The translations under genes and the position numbers were made by a program. Positions 6,940 through 14,931 of a stretch of 17,056 nt of DNA are shown here, one piece after another; the stretch's first letter is position 1, and each line of letters opens with the position of its first letter. The stretch comes from DATLZB01 sp035574175. Its GTDB lineage: Bacteria; Pseudomonadota; Alphaproteobacteria; Rhizobiales; Hyphomicrobiaceae. Under the pieces are notes generated by a model, which saw only the letters and a list, made by a program, of their open reading frames with translations, was not told the origin of the DNA and did no database searches. The stretch lies in contig DATLZB010000165.1 in NCBI GenBank assembly GCA_035574175.1, positions 1 to 17,056 of the forward strand. The letters run 5' to 3'.

Positions 6940-9900
6940 TCACGGCTTGGTCCGCCTCACCCCGATCTCGAGCACCTCGAGCCCGGTGGTGTCGGAGGAC
7001 TGGTGTGCTGCCATCTGCTTCAGCGCTTCGCGGTACTCGACCGGCATCACCTTTTTGAACTTGGGCAGCCACACCGGCCAGTTGTCCAGGATCGTTTTGG
7101 CCTTTGCCGAGTTGGTGTAGTGCATGTGCCGCGAGATGAGGCTGTGCAGCCGCTCCGCGTCCTGCCGCGTCATGTCCTGCATGACGTCGACGAGCCCGTG
7201 GCTTTCCAGATCCCCGCCCTGGTTGGCGAGCCGGCGCATCACATCCTCCTCCGCCGCCACCGGTTCCAGGTCGATCATGGCCAGGTTGCAGCGCCGCTCG
7301 AAGTCGCCCTTCTCGTCGAGCACGTAGGCGATGCCGCCCGACATGCCGGCGGCGAAGTTGCGCCCCGTCGGCCCGATCACCACCACGCAACCACCGGTCA
7401 TGTACTCGCAGCCGTGATCGCCCGTACCCTCGACGACGGCGATGGCACCGGAGTTGCGCACCGCGAAGCGCTCGCCGGCGATGCCGCGGAAGTAGCACTC
7501 GCCGCTGATCGCGCCGTAGAGCACCGTATTGCCGACGATGATGCTCCTCTCGGGCTCGATGCCCGATTTGGGGTGCGGGCGCACGATGATCTTGCCCCCC
7601 GACAGCCCCTTGCCGACGTAGTCGTTGGCCTCCCCGATAAGGTCGAGCGTGACGCCGGCGGAAAGCCAGGCGCCGAAGCTCTGCCCCGCCGTGCCTTCGA
7701 AGGAAAGCCAGATGGTGTCCTCCGGCAGCCCGGCATGACCGTAGCGCTTGGCGATGACGCCGGACAGCATGGCGCCGGTGGCGCGATCGCGGTTGGTGAT
7801 GGCGAGCTCCGCCTTGACCGGCTTCTTCGCCTCTATCGCCGGCTTAGCGAGCTCGATCAGCTTCTTGTCGAGCACCTTGTCGAGGCCGTGGTCCTGGCGC
7901 TCGCAGTTGTAGATGGCGACCGTTTCCGGCACGTCCGGCTTGTGGAACAGGCGGCGGAAATCGAGGCCGCGCGCTTTCCAGTGGCGGATCGCCCGATCCT
8001 TGTCGAGCACGTCCGTCTGCCCGATCAGCTCGTTGAAGGTGCGAAAGCCGAGCGAGGCCATGATTTCGCGCACCTCCTCGGCCACGAAGAAGAAGTAGTT
8101 CACCACGTGCTCGGGCTTGCCCTTGAACTTGGCGCGCAGCACCGGGTCCTGCGTGGCGACTCCGACCGGGCAGGTGTTCAGATGGCACTTCCTCATCATG
8201 ATGCAGCCGAGTGAGATCAGGGGCGCGGTCGAGAAGCCGAACTCGTCGGCGCCGAGCAGCGCGCCGATCACCACATCGCGCCCTGTACGGATGCCGCCGT
8301 CGACCTGCACGGCGATGCGCCCGCGCAGCCGGTTGGCGACCAGCGTCTGATGTGTTTCGGCGAGCCCGATCTCCCAGGGCGAGCCGGCGTGCTTGATCGA
8401 GGTGAGCGGCGAAGCGCCGGTGCCGCCCTCGAAGCCGGCGATGGTGACGTGGTCGGCGCGCGCCTTGGCGACGCCGGCCGCCACCGTGCCGACGCCGACC
8501 TCGGACACGAGCTTCACCGACACATCGGCATCGGGATTGACGTTCTTCAGATCGAAGATGAGCTGGGCCAGGTCCTCGATCGAATAGATGTCGTGGTGCG
8601 GCGGCGGCGAGATGAGTCCCACGCCTGGCGTCGAGTGGCGCACCTTGGCGATGATCGCATCGACCTTGTGGCCGGGCAGCTGACCGCCCTCGCCGGGCTT
8701 GGCGCCTTGCGCCATCTTGATCTGCATCATGTCCGAGTTGACCAGGTACTCGGTCGTCGCCCCGAACCGGCCCGAGGCCACCTGCTTGATGGCCGAGCGC
8801 ATCGAATCGCCGTTGGGCAGCGGCTTGTAGCGGTCCGCCTCCTCCCCGCCTTCACCCGTGTTGGACTTGCCGCCGATGCGGTTCATGGCGATGGCGAGCG
8901 TGGTGTGCGCCTCCCGACTGATCGACCCGAAGCTCATCGCCCCGGTCGAGAAGCGCCTGACGATCTTCGTGGCGGGCTCCACTTCCTCAAGCGGCACCGG
9001 CTTGCGGCCGATCTCCTCGGCCGACTTGATGCGGAACAGCCCGCGCATGGTCATGAGCTGTTCGGACTGTTCGTTGATCTGTCGAGCGTAGTCACGGTAC
9101 TTCTGGGGCAGCTTGCCGCTCATCGCCTCCTCTGTCGGCGTGCCGCGTACCGCGTGCTGCAGGTCGGCGACCACGCTCGGCCGCCACATGTGCGCCTCGC
9201 CGCGGATGCGGAATGCGTATTCGCCACCGACATCGAGGGCGCCATCGAGCGTCGGCACGTCGCCGAACGCCTGTGCGTGGCGCTCGACGGTCTCGCGGGC
9301 GATCTGCTTCAGTCCGACGCCCTCGATCTGGGTATGGGTGCCGGTGAAGTAGCGGTTGACGAAGCTTGACCGCAAGCCCACCGCGTCGAAGATCTGCGCA
9401 CCGCAATAGGACTGGTAGGTGGAGATGCCCATCTTTGACATCACCTTGAGCAGTCCCTTGTCGATTGCCTTGATGTAACGCTTGATTGCTTCCTTGAGCG
9501 AAAGCTTCTCGTCGAGCTGGGGCAGCAGTTGCTCGAGCGTCTCGAAGGCGAGGTAGGGATTGATCGCCTCCGCACCGTAGCCTGCGAGGGTGGCGAACTG
9601 GTGCACCTCGTGCGCTTCGCCGGTCTCCACCACGAGCCCGACCGACGTCCTCAAGCCTTGCCGGATCAGGTGGTGATGGACGGCCGACGTCGCCAGCAAT
9701 GACGGGATCGGGATGCGGTCGGGGCCGGTCGCCCGGTCGGACAGAATGATGATGTTGCAATCGCCGGAACGCACCGCCTCCTCGGCCTCGGCGCACACCA
9801 CGTCAAGGGCGGCCGCCATGCCGGCAGCGCCGCGCTCGGCCGGATAGGTGATGTCGATGGTAAGCGAGTTGAACTGGTTGTCGGGCACCGCGCCGATCTG

Positions 9901-11673
9901 GCGGATGCGCTCGAGATCCTCGTTGGTGAGGATCGGCTGACCGACCTCAAGACGCTTGAGCTTCGAGGTTCCTTCCAAGTCGAGCAGGTTGGGCCTCGGG
10001 CCGATGAAGGAGACGAGGCTCATGACCAGTTCCTCGCGGATCGAGTCGATCGGCGGATTCGTCACCTGCGCGAAGTTCTGCTTGAAATAGGTGTGGAGCA
10101 GTTTGGGCTTGTTCGACAGCGCCGAGATCGGCGTGTCGTTGCCCATGGAGCCGACCGCCTCCTGGCCGGTGTGCGCCATCGGCGCCATCAGGAACTTGAG
10201 GCTCTCCTCCGTGTAGCCGAAGGCCTGCTGCAGATCGAGCAGCGCCACGTTGGAGCGTCGCCGCTTGGGCTTGACGGCGAGCGGCAGATCGCTGACCTGG
10301 ATCTGCGTACGCTTCAGCCACTGTTCGTAAGGATAGCGCGAGGCGAGCTCTGACTTGAGCTCGTCGTCGGAGATGATGCGACCCTCTTCGAGGTCGATGA
10401 GCAGCATCTTGCCGGGCTGCAGCCGCCACTTCTCTTTGATTCGCTCCTCCGGGATCGGCAGCACGCCGGCCTCCGAGGACATGATCACGCGGTCGTCCTT
10501 GGTCACCAGGTAGCGCGCGGGGCGCAGTCCGTTGCGGTCGAGCGTGGCACCGATCTGGCGGCCGTCGGTGAAGGCCATCGCTGCCGGGCCGTCCCACGGC
10601 TCCATCAGGCAGGCGTGATACTCGTAGAAGGCGCGCCGCTTGGCATCCATCAGCGGGTTGCCGGCCCAGGCTTCGGGAATGAGCATCATGGCCGCGTGCG
10701 CGAGCGGATAGCCGCCCATCACCAGAAACTCGAGCGCGTTGTCGAAGCAGGCGGTGTCGGACTGGCCCTCGTAGGAGATGGGCCACAGCTTGGTGATGTC
10801 GGCCCCGAACAGCGGGCTCGACACCGAGGCCTGTCGCGCCGCCATCCAGTTGACGTTGCCGCGCAACGTATTGATCTCGCCGTTGTGCGCCACCATCCGG
10901 TACGGATGGGCGAGTTTCCATGACGGGAAGGTGTTGGTCGAGAAGCGCTGGTGCACGAGCGCCAGCGCCGAGGCGAGCCGCGGGTCGGAAAGGTCCTTGT
11001 AGTAGGCCTTGAGCTGGTAGGACAGGAACATGCCCTTGTAGACCAGCGTCCGGCTCGACAGGCTCACCGTGTAGTGGCCGATGTCGCGCGCCTTGTAGGC
11101 GGCATAGATGACGTTGGAGACGATCTTGCGCACCAGGTAGAGCTTGCGCTCGAAGGCGTCGACGTCCTTGATCGACTTGGGCCGGCCGATGAACACCTGC
11201 CGGTGCACGGGCTCGGTTGCCTTCACCATCTCCGACAGGCAACGGTTGTCGACGGGTACGTTGCGCCAGCCGATGAGTTCGAGTCCTTCCTCGCGCACGA
11301 TGCGCGACCACACGCGCTCGCAGTGAGCGGCAAGCCGCTCGTCCTGCGGCATGAACACATGGCCGGCGGCGTAGTGACCGGGCTTGGGCAACTCGAAGCC
11401 GAGCTTGGCACACTCCTCCTTGAGGAACTCGTGCGGGATCTGGATCAAGATGCCGGCGCCATCGCCGGCGAGCGGGTCGGCACCAACCGCGCCGCGGTGC
11501 TCGAGGTTCTCCAGAATCGACAGCGCATCGACGATGATCCGGTGGCTCCTGCCGCGCTTCAGATCGACGATGAAGCCGACGCCGCACGCATCGTGCTCGC
11601 GCAAGGGATCGAAGAGGCCCGCCGCGCGGGGCTCATCGGAGTCGCAGTAGCGGAGTAGGTGGCTCTGCGTCAT
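6940..11673 (-). CDS. gltB: Glutamate synthase (NADPH) large subunit
   Basis: The 1577-residue alpha subunit hydrolyses glutamine and channels ammonia to 2-oxoglutarate, giving two glutamates. A 29-residue propeptide precedes Cys30 (HDACGVGF), the glutaminase nucleophile exposed after cleavage. The class II amidotransferase domain runs to about residue 430 and includes HNGEINTLRGN. A central domain and the FMN-binding synthase domain follow (RRFSTGAMSFGS, then GEGGEE and PGEGGQLPG). Cys1157, Cys1163 and Cys1168 (CIMMRKCHLNTC) bind the 3Fe-4S cluster. The C-terminal GXGXG beta-helix includes the VGKGLSGGKIIV repeats. GAGG lies 7 bases before ATG 11673. Length and domain order are standard. It heads the gltB-transferase-gltD group. 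Confidence 0.97.
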   Translation of the reverse strand: MTQSHLLRYCDSDEPRAAGLFDPLREHDACGVGFIVDLKRGRSHRIIVDALSILENLEHRGAVGADPLAGDGAGILIQIPHEFLKEECAKLGFELPKPGHYAAGHVFMPQDERLAAHCERVWSRIVREEGLELIGWRNVPVDNRCLSEMVKATEPVHRQVFIGRPKSIKDVDAFERKLYLVRKIVSNVIYAAYKARDIGHYTVSLSSRTLVYKGMFLSYQLKAYYKDLSDPRLASALALVHQRFSTNTFPSWKLAHPYRMVAHNGEINTLRGNVNWMAARQASVSSPLFGADITKLWPISYEGQSDTACFDNALEFLVMGGYPLAHAAMMLIPEAWAGNPLMDAKRRAFYEYHACLMEPWDGPAAMAFTDGRQIGATLDRNGLRPARYLVTKDDRVIMSSEAGVLPIPEERIKEKWRLQPGKMLLIDLEEGRIISDDELKSELASRYPYEQWLKRTQIQVSDLPLAVKPKRRRSNVALLDLQQAFGYTEESLKFLMAPMAHTGQEAVGSMGNDTPISALSNKPKLLHTYFKQNFAQVTNPPIDSIREELVMSLVSFIGPRPNLLDLEGTSKLKRLEVGQPILTNEDLERIRQIGAVPDNQFNSLTIDITYPAERGAAGMAAALDVVCAEAEEAVRSGDCNIIILSDRATGPDRIPIPSLLATSAVHHHLIRQGLRTSVGLVVETGEAHEVHQFATLAGYGAEAINPYLAFETLEQLLPQLDEKLSLKEAIKRYIKAIDKGLLKVMSKMGISTYQSYCGAQIFDAVGLRSSFVNRYFTGTHTQIEGVGLKQIARETVERHAQAFGDVPTLDGALDVGGEYAFRIRGEAHMWRPSVVADLQHAVRGTPTEEAMSGKLPQKYRDYARQINEQSEQLMTMRGLFRIKSAEEIGRKPVPLEEVEPATKIVRRFSTGAMSFGSISREAHTTLAIAMNRIGGKSNTGEGGEEADRYKPLPNGDSMRSAIKQVASGRFGATTEYLVNSDMMQIKMAQGAKPGEGGQLPGHKVDAIIAKVRHSTPGVGLISPPPHHDIYSIEDLAQLIFDLKNVNPDADVSVKLVSEVGVGTVAAGVAKARADHVTIAGFEGGTGASPLTSIKHAGSPWEIGLAETHQTLVANRLRGRIAVQVDGGIRTGRDVVIGALLGADEFGFSTAPLISLGCIMMRKCHLNTCPVGVATQDPVLRAKFKGKPEHVVNYFFFVAEEVREIMASLGFRTFNELIGQTDVLDKDRAIRHWKARGLDFRRLFHKPDVPETVAIYNCERQDHGLDKVLDKKLIELAKPAIEAKKPVKAELAITNRDRATGAMLSGVIAKRYGHAGLPEDTIWLSFEGTAGQSFGAWLSAGVTLDLIGEANDYVGKGLSGGKIIVRPHPKSGIEPERSIIVGNTVLYGAISGECYFRGIAGERFAVRNSGAIAVVEGTGDHGCEYMTGGCVVVIGPTGRNFAAGMSGGIAYVLDEKGDFERRCNLAMIDLEPVAAEEDVMRRLANQGGDLESHGLVDVMQDMTRQDAERLHSLISRHMHYTNSAKAKTILDNWPVWLPKFKKVMPVEYREALKQMAAHQSSDTTGLEVLEIGVRRTKP

Positions 11674-12072
11674 GCTTGACCTCGGAAAGCGGTTGGCCAG
11701 TCTGCCTGGCCTTGAAGCGGTGCTTTGGATCGGAGGCGGGGACCGGGCAACCCGCCGGATCGGGACGGAGGCGCAGGTGCCGAAGCGGCGACCGGCCTCA
11801 GGCGCTCACCGTCCGTTTTCGGGCGCGGGCGCCGGCATGAACGCCGCGCGTTCGCCCTTCGGGCGCGCCCCCCGCCACCTGCCAATCGCTGCATTTCACC
11901 GACACGCGCCGCCTCGGGGCCTCAACGCCATCATATGGCCTACAAAGGACAGGGATGCTGACCTTTTGTTGTTCCCTTGTCAAGTCGCTTTTGCATCGGC
12001 GTGTCACCGAACCGTGACCGGGTCCGCCATGCATCCGTTTGCCGATCGGCGACGGCTGTGTCGGTCGGAAAC
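11674..12072 (-). other. Long leader and upstream region of gltB
   Basis: No convincing gene lies here. The part next to gltB (to about 11950) is GC-rich; it holds a small CGCCC-TTC-GGGCG hairpin (11853-11865) that would lie in the leader RNA. Further up, 11940-12000 is AT-richer and holds the best promoter candidate. If that promoter is real, the leader is about 275 nt. Short open frames occur but lack convincing ribosome sites or coding character. Confidence 0.45.
11955..11983 (-). promoter_or_regulatory. Candidate vegetative promoter for gltB
   Basis: A perfect TTGACA -35 box (11983-11978) is followed after 17 bp by CAGCAT (11960-11955), a poor -10 match of 3 in 6. The site lies in the AT-richest part of the gltB upstream region. 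The weak -10 suggests an activator may be needed, if the site is used. Confidence 0.4.
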
Positions 12073-12075
12073 GCG

Positions 12076-12105
12076 AAAAGGGGCCGGCCCCGTCGGGGCC
12101 GACCC
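12076..12105 (-). terminator. Terminator of the hsp20 gene
   Basis: On the minus strand an 11-bp stem (12105-12095 with 12091-12081, one G-T pair) closes a 3-base loop. It is followed by CTTTT (12080-12076). It lies about 90 bp past the hsp20 stop. The stem is very GC-rich, which suits a factor-independent terminator. Confidence 0.75.
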
Positions 12106-12193
12106 TCGCCTCATGTGACTTGCATTGTATCGACCCGCGGTCGTCCACTCCTCGACGCACTGGGAGGGCGCCCGGGCCGTATCGACCGCTACC

Positions 12194-12649
12194 TCACGCC
12201 TCGATCTGCTTGTGCCCGCTGCCGTTGCCGGTGCCGATCGCGATCGCGCGGGGCTTCATGCGCTCGGGCAGGTTGCGCACGAGGTGGATGTGCAAGAGGC
12301 CGTCCTTCAGGTCCGCGCCCTTGACCTCCACGTAGTCGGCGAGCTGGAAGCGCCGGTCGAAGCCGCGCTCGGCGATGCCGCGGTGCAGGAACTCGCGCTC
12401 TCCCCCGTTGGGCTTCTTTTCGCCCTTGACGGACAGCGCATTCTCCTTGACCTCGACCTTGAGCTCATCGCTCGAGAAGCCCGCCACCGCCATGGTGATG
12501 CGGTACTCGTTGTCGCCGACTCGCTCGATGTTATAGGGCGGATAGCTGGGGCCCTCCTCACCGAGACCGGAGACGGCGTCGAGCAGGTCGATCAGGCGAT
12601 CGAAGCCGATGGTGGAGCGATAGAGGGGAGCAAAATCGAACTGTCGCAT
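12194..12649 (-). CDS. Small heat-shock protein (Hsp20/IbpA family)
   Basis: The 151-residue cytoplasmic chaperone should hold unfolding proteins during heat stress for later refolding. The start ATG 12649 has a strong AGGAGG site. The N-terminal arm (MRQFDFAPLYRSTIGFDRLI) is typical of the IbpA class in rhizobia. The alpha-crystallin domain runs from about 36 to 130, with YPPYNIERVGDNEYRITMAV and the family-like ALSVKGEKKP and GIAERGFDRRF segments. The C-terminal tail has an I-x-I motif at 136-138 (IAI), which links dimers into large assemblies. The gene is single, with its own terminator. Its leader can fold so that the ribosome site is hidden (see the ROSE-like element), and a heat-shock-type promoter overlaps the end of hisG. 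Confidence 0.95.
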   Translation of the reverse strand: MRQFDFAPLYRSTIGFDRLIDLLDAVSGLGEEGPSYPPYNIERVGDNEYRITMAVAGFSSDELKVEVKENALSVKGEKKPNGGEREFLHRGIAERGFDRRFQLADYVEVKGADLKDGLLHIHLVRNLPERMKPRAIAIGTGNGSGHKQIEA

Positions 12650-12739
12650 CACAGGTCCTCCTTTGAGAAGCGACGTGTGGAATGCCCGCCCCGGAGGGGC
12701 CGGGCGGTTTGACAGTGCAACCGCGTGGGCGGCTTGCAC
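12650..12739 (-). promoter_or_regulatory. ROSE-like RNA thermometer in the hsp20 leader
   Basis: The minus-strand leader can form three hairpins in a row. Hairpin 1 (12739-12715) pairs GTGCAA with TTGCAC and CCGC with GCGG around one bulged G. Hairpin 2 (12705-12684) pairs GCCC with GGGC and CCCC with GGGG. Hairpin 3 (12679-12650) pairs CACA with TGTG and GTC with GAC, leaves a single bulged G at 12671, and pairs CTTC with GGAG of the ribosome site, with loop TCAAA. ROSE elements of rhizobial small heat-shock genes have the same layout: a 3' hairpin with a U-Y-G-C-U segment (here UCGCU, 12673-12669) and an unpaired G opposite the ribosome site. Warming would melt it and allow translation. Folding was done by eye. 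Confidence 0.78.
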
Positions 12740-12748
12740 GGTCGAAGA

Positions 12749-12776
12749 GGTGGGAACGGACCGTTTTCCCGTCAAG
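12749..12776 (-). promoter_or_regulatory. Candidate heat-shock (RpoH-type) promoter of hsp20
   Basis: CTTGAC (12776-12771) is followed after 16 bp by CCCACC (12754-12749), resembling the CTTG ... C-rich -10 form of alphaproteobacterial RpoH promoters. The predicted start at about 12742 falls right before the first hairpin of the ROSE-like leader. The -35 box overlaps the hisG stop codon region. Confidence 0.45.
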
Positions 12777-13497
12777 GGGGAGGGTTGGAGGGGGGCTCGG
12801 TGGGGCTGAAGCGGGCCACGATGACCTCCCTTGCCCGGCGGGCGCCGTCGCTCCAATGGGCTCCCCTGGAGGCGATGAGGTTGGCCTGCGACTTCAGGAT
12901 CACGCCGTCGGCGAGCACCTTGAGCCCGTTCGCCCTCAGCGTGCGCCCCGTGGTGGTGATGTCGACGATGAGGTCGGCGGTACCGGCTGCTGGGGTGCCC
13001 TCGGTGGCACCCAGGCTCTCCACGATGCGGTAGTCGCCGACACCCTTCTCGCGAAAGAAGGCGCGGGTCAGGTTCATGTACTTGGTCGCCACCCGAAGCC
13101 GCCGGTGGTGGCGCCGGTGGAACAACGGTGCCATTTCCCGCAGGTCCGTCATGGCGGCGATGTCGAGCCAGCACTGCGGTACGGCGACCACGACATCGGC
13201 GAACCCGAAGCCGAGCGGGCGGACCATCTCGACCCGGGCATCTGCGTCGATGATCTGCTCTCGCACCAGGTCCTCGCCGGCGATGCCGAGATGTACCTCG
13301 CCGTCCTTCAAGAGCCGCACGATCTCGGCCGATGAGACGAACGCCACCTCGACTCCGTTCATGCCCTCGATCTCACCCCGATAGCCGCGCTCGCTTCCCG
13401 TCTTGCGCACGTCGAGTCCGGCGGCGGCCAGCGCCGCGGCCGCCTGCTCCATCAGCCGCCCCTTGGACGGTACCGCGAGGATGAGCTTCTCCGTCAT
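12772..13497 (-). CDS. hisG: ATP phosphoribosyltransferase, short form catalytic subunit
   Basis: The 241-residue enzyme joins ATP and PRPP in the first, committed step of histidine synthesis. It is the short form, which lacks the C-terminal regulatory domain and needs HisZ. The N-terminus LILAVPSKGRL is typical. The PRPP-binding signature lies at 160-187 (ESLGATEGTPAAGTADLIVD, then ITTTGRTL). The middle part has GIAGEDLVRE, VRPLGFGFADVVVAVP and a basic patch (FHRRHHRRLRVATKY). The start ATG overlaps the hisZ stop by 4 bp, so translation is coupled, and GGGG lies a few bases before it. Feedback inhibition by histidine is expected through HisZ. The tail after residue 230 is a short proline-rich end (SPTEPPSNPPP). 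Confidence 0.95.
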   Translation of the reverse strand: MTEKLILAVPSKGRLMEQAAAALAAAGLDVRKTGSERGYRGEIEGMNGVEVAFVSSAEIVRLLKDGEVHLGIAGEDLVREQIIDADARVEMVRPLGFGFADVVVAVPQCWLDIAAMTDLREMAPLFHRRHHRRLRVATKYMNLTRAFFREKGVGDYRIVESLGATEGTPAAGTADLIVDITTTGRTLRANGLKVLADGVILKSQANLIASRGAHWSDGARRAREVIVARFSPTEPPSNPPP

Positions 13498-14672
13498 CGT
13501 CCGCCCCCATTGACGGCCGAGAGCAGCCGCTCGGTGTGGATGGCCGAGCCGACCGCCGGCACCTCGGCCCCGGCGCCGACCGCGGCGAGCAGGCGGTCGT
13601 AGCGTCCGCCGCCGGCGATCGGACTGAAGCTGCCGAGCGCCGGCGTCACCACCTCGAACACGAGCCCCGTGTAGTATTCGAGATTGCGGCCGAACTCGGC
13701 CGAGAACGCCAGCGCGTCGACCTCGATTCCGGCGGCCGCGAACAGCTCAAGCCGCCGGCCGTAGCGCGCGAGCGCCGGCCCGACGTTGACCTGATGTTGC
13801 CGCATCAGCGCCTCGATGCGATCGCGCGCCAGCCGCGCGGGGCCGGCGATCTGCAGGTAAGTTTCGATCAAACCGATTGTTGCCGCCGCGACCGGCTCGG
13901 CCCTGGTATCGGCGACCGCCGCCAGCAGACCTTCCGTGATCTCCTCGAGCGAGCGCGAGCCGATGAGCTCGATGCCGTTCGCCGCGAGCTGCTCGCTGAC
14001 AACCAGCGTGGCCTGCTTGCGGCCCATACCGGCGATCCTCGCCGCCAGCGCTTTGTCGATGGCGCCGGTTGCCTGGGCAGCGGGGGTGCTCAGTCGCTTG
14101 AGCTCCGCGCGGAAGGCGTCGTGCCGCCAGAACTGCGCCCGCAGACGCTGGCGGCCGCGCTCGGGCAGATCGAGCGCGTCGATCAGCGCCTGAAACAGGC
14201 CGAGGTCGCCGATGCGCACGCTGAATTCGCGCAAACCGGCCCGCCGCAGCGCTTCCAGGATCAGCGCCATCACCTCGGTCTCGCCCCGCTCCCGATCGGC
14301 TTCGGCGAACAGCTCGATGCCGGCCTGGCGGAACTCGTTGGGATGGGCAGCGTCGATCCCCCGCGGCTGAAAGCGGAAAGCCGGGCCGTTGTAGCAGTAG
14401 CGCGCCACCACATCGGCCTGGCCGTGCCGGGCAAGGTGCAGCAAGCAGGTCGGCACGGTGAGGTCGGGCCTGAGGCACAGCTCCGCCCCGTCCGGATCGG
14501 TGAACACGTAGGTGCGCGCCCGCAGCTCCTCGCCGACCACGTCGAGGAACACGTCGGCCGGCTGGATGATGGCGGGTGCGACCGCCTCGTAGCCGGCGCC
14601 GGTGAACACCGCCATCAGCGTCTGCGCCTGGCGCTCCAGTGCCTCGAACTGTCGTGCCGTCTCGGCGGCCAT
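13494..14672 (-). CDS. hisZ: ATP phosphoribosyltransferase regulatory subunit
   Basis: The 392-residue protein is a histidyl-tRNA synthetase-like paralogue that cannot charge tRNA. It assembles with short HisG and gives it histidine feedback control. The class II synthetase core is visible: CLRPDLTVPTCLLHLA, YCYNGPAFRFQPRG, the EFRQAGIELF segment, then EFGRNLEYYTGLVFEV and IAGGGRYDRLLAAVG. It lacks the C-terminal anticodon-binding domain, ending soon after SAIHTERLL. ATG 14672 was chosen since the open frame further upstream (to 14768) runs through a REP-like repeat. No clear ribosome site precedes it, so the start has some doubt. It overlaps hisG by 4 bp. The spacer to hisS upstream is 259 bp and holds repeats and a hairpin. 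Confidence 0.93.
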   Translation of the reverse strand: MAAETARQFEALERQAQTLMAVFTGAGYEAVAPAIIQPADVFLDVVGEELRARTYVFTDPDGAELCLRPDLTVPTCLLHLARHGQADVVARYCYNGPAFRFQPRGIDAAHPNEFRQAGIELFAEADRERGETEVMALILEALRRAGLREFSVRIGDLGLFQALIDALDLPERGRQRLRAQFWRHDAFRAELKRLSTPAAQATGAIDKALAARIAGMGRKQATLVVSEQLAANGIELIGSRSLEEITEGLLAAVADTRAEPVAAATIGLIETYLQIAGPARLARDRIEALMRQHQVNVGPALARYGRRLELFAAAGIEVDALAFSAEFGRNLEYYTGLVFEVVTPALGSFSPIAGGGRYDRLLAAVGAGAEVPAVGSAIHTERLLSAVNGGGR

Positions 14673-14705
14673 GGGTCGGTAACCGCGTGACCTCGACTTC
14701 TGACC

Positions 14706-14755
14706 GTCATCCCGACGAAGCCTGCACCGGTGCAGGCCGGTGGTCGGGATCCACG
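14706..14755 (+). repeat. Long REP-like palindrome (nested hairpins), hisS-hisZ spacer
   Basis: A 50-bp element starts GTCATCCCGAC and ends GTCGGGATCCACG. The outer arms ATCCCGAC and GTCGGGAT pair perfectly over 8 bp, and between them sits the perfect palindrome CCTGCACCGGTGCAGG. Two more copies of this long form lie upstream of hisS, with different outer arms that still pair. Confidence 0.8.
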
Positions 14756-14783
14756 CAAGTCTCAGCACGGGCGTGGCCGGTGA

Positions 14784-14808
14784 CGTGGATCCCGGCCTGC
14801 GCCGGGAG
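14784..14808 (-). repeat. Short REP-like element in opposite orientation
   Basis: The sequence CGTGGATCCCGGC, CTGC, then GCCGGGA is the reverse form of the short REP-like element (arms CCCGGC and GCCGGG). It faces the long element at 14706-14755 across 28 bp, giving a paired, BIME-like arrangement in the hisS-hisZ spacer. Confidence 0.65.
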
Positions 14809-14882
14809 GGCGGTGTGGGTGGGTTGAGCGCGTCGAGGCGCGAAAGTCAACGGTCGTCCTGGCCCGACCCGCGCAATAGCGG

Positions 14883-14910
14883 CGATTCGGCCGGCGCGCG
14901 CCGCGAATCG
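14883..14910 (-). terminator. Strong hairpin just after hisS
   Basis: The arms CGATTCG (14883-14889) and CGAATCG (14904-14910) enclose the palindrome CGGCGCGCGCCG, giving an 11-bp stem with a 2-base bulge. It lies about 20 bp past the hisS stop codon. No T run follows, so it may end transcription only partly or protect the hisS message end. Confidence 0.5.
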
Positions 14911-14931
14911 AAGGTCGGCGCCCCCACACGC

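Noticed and set aside
7003..8214. A 403-codon plus-strand open frame opposite gltB
   Set aside because: It mirrors the gltB codons, has low-complexity composition and no domain; it is an antisense shadow.
9947..11587. A 546-codon open frame on the minus strand, out of frame within gltB
   Set aside because: It is Arg/Ala/Pro-rich with no recognisable motif, and gltB is intact in its own frame with all catalytic motifs. High GC lowers stop frequency and makes such shadows common.
11670..11894. A 74-codon minus-strand frame whose TGA overlaps the gltB ATG
   Set aside because: The stop-start overlap looked like translational coupling, but the peptide is Arg/Pro/Gly-rich without a fold-like pattern, and no good ribosome site precedes it.
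11672..12118. A 148-codon plus-strand frame in the gltB upstream region
   Set aside because: It begins at the edge of gltB, crosses the promoter candidate and the hsp20 terminator hairpin, and resembles no family.
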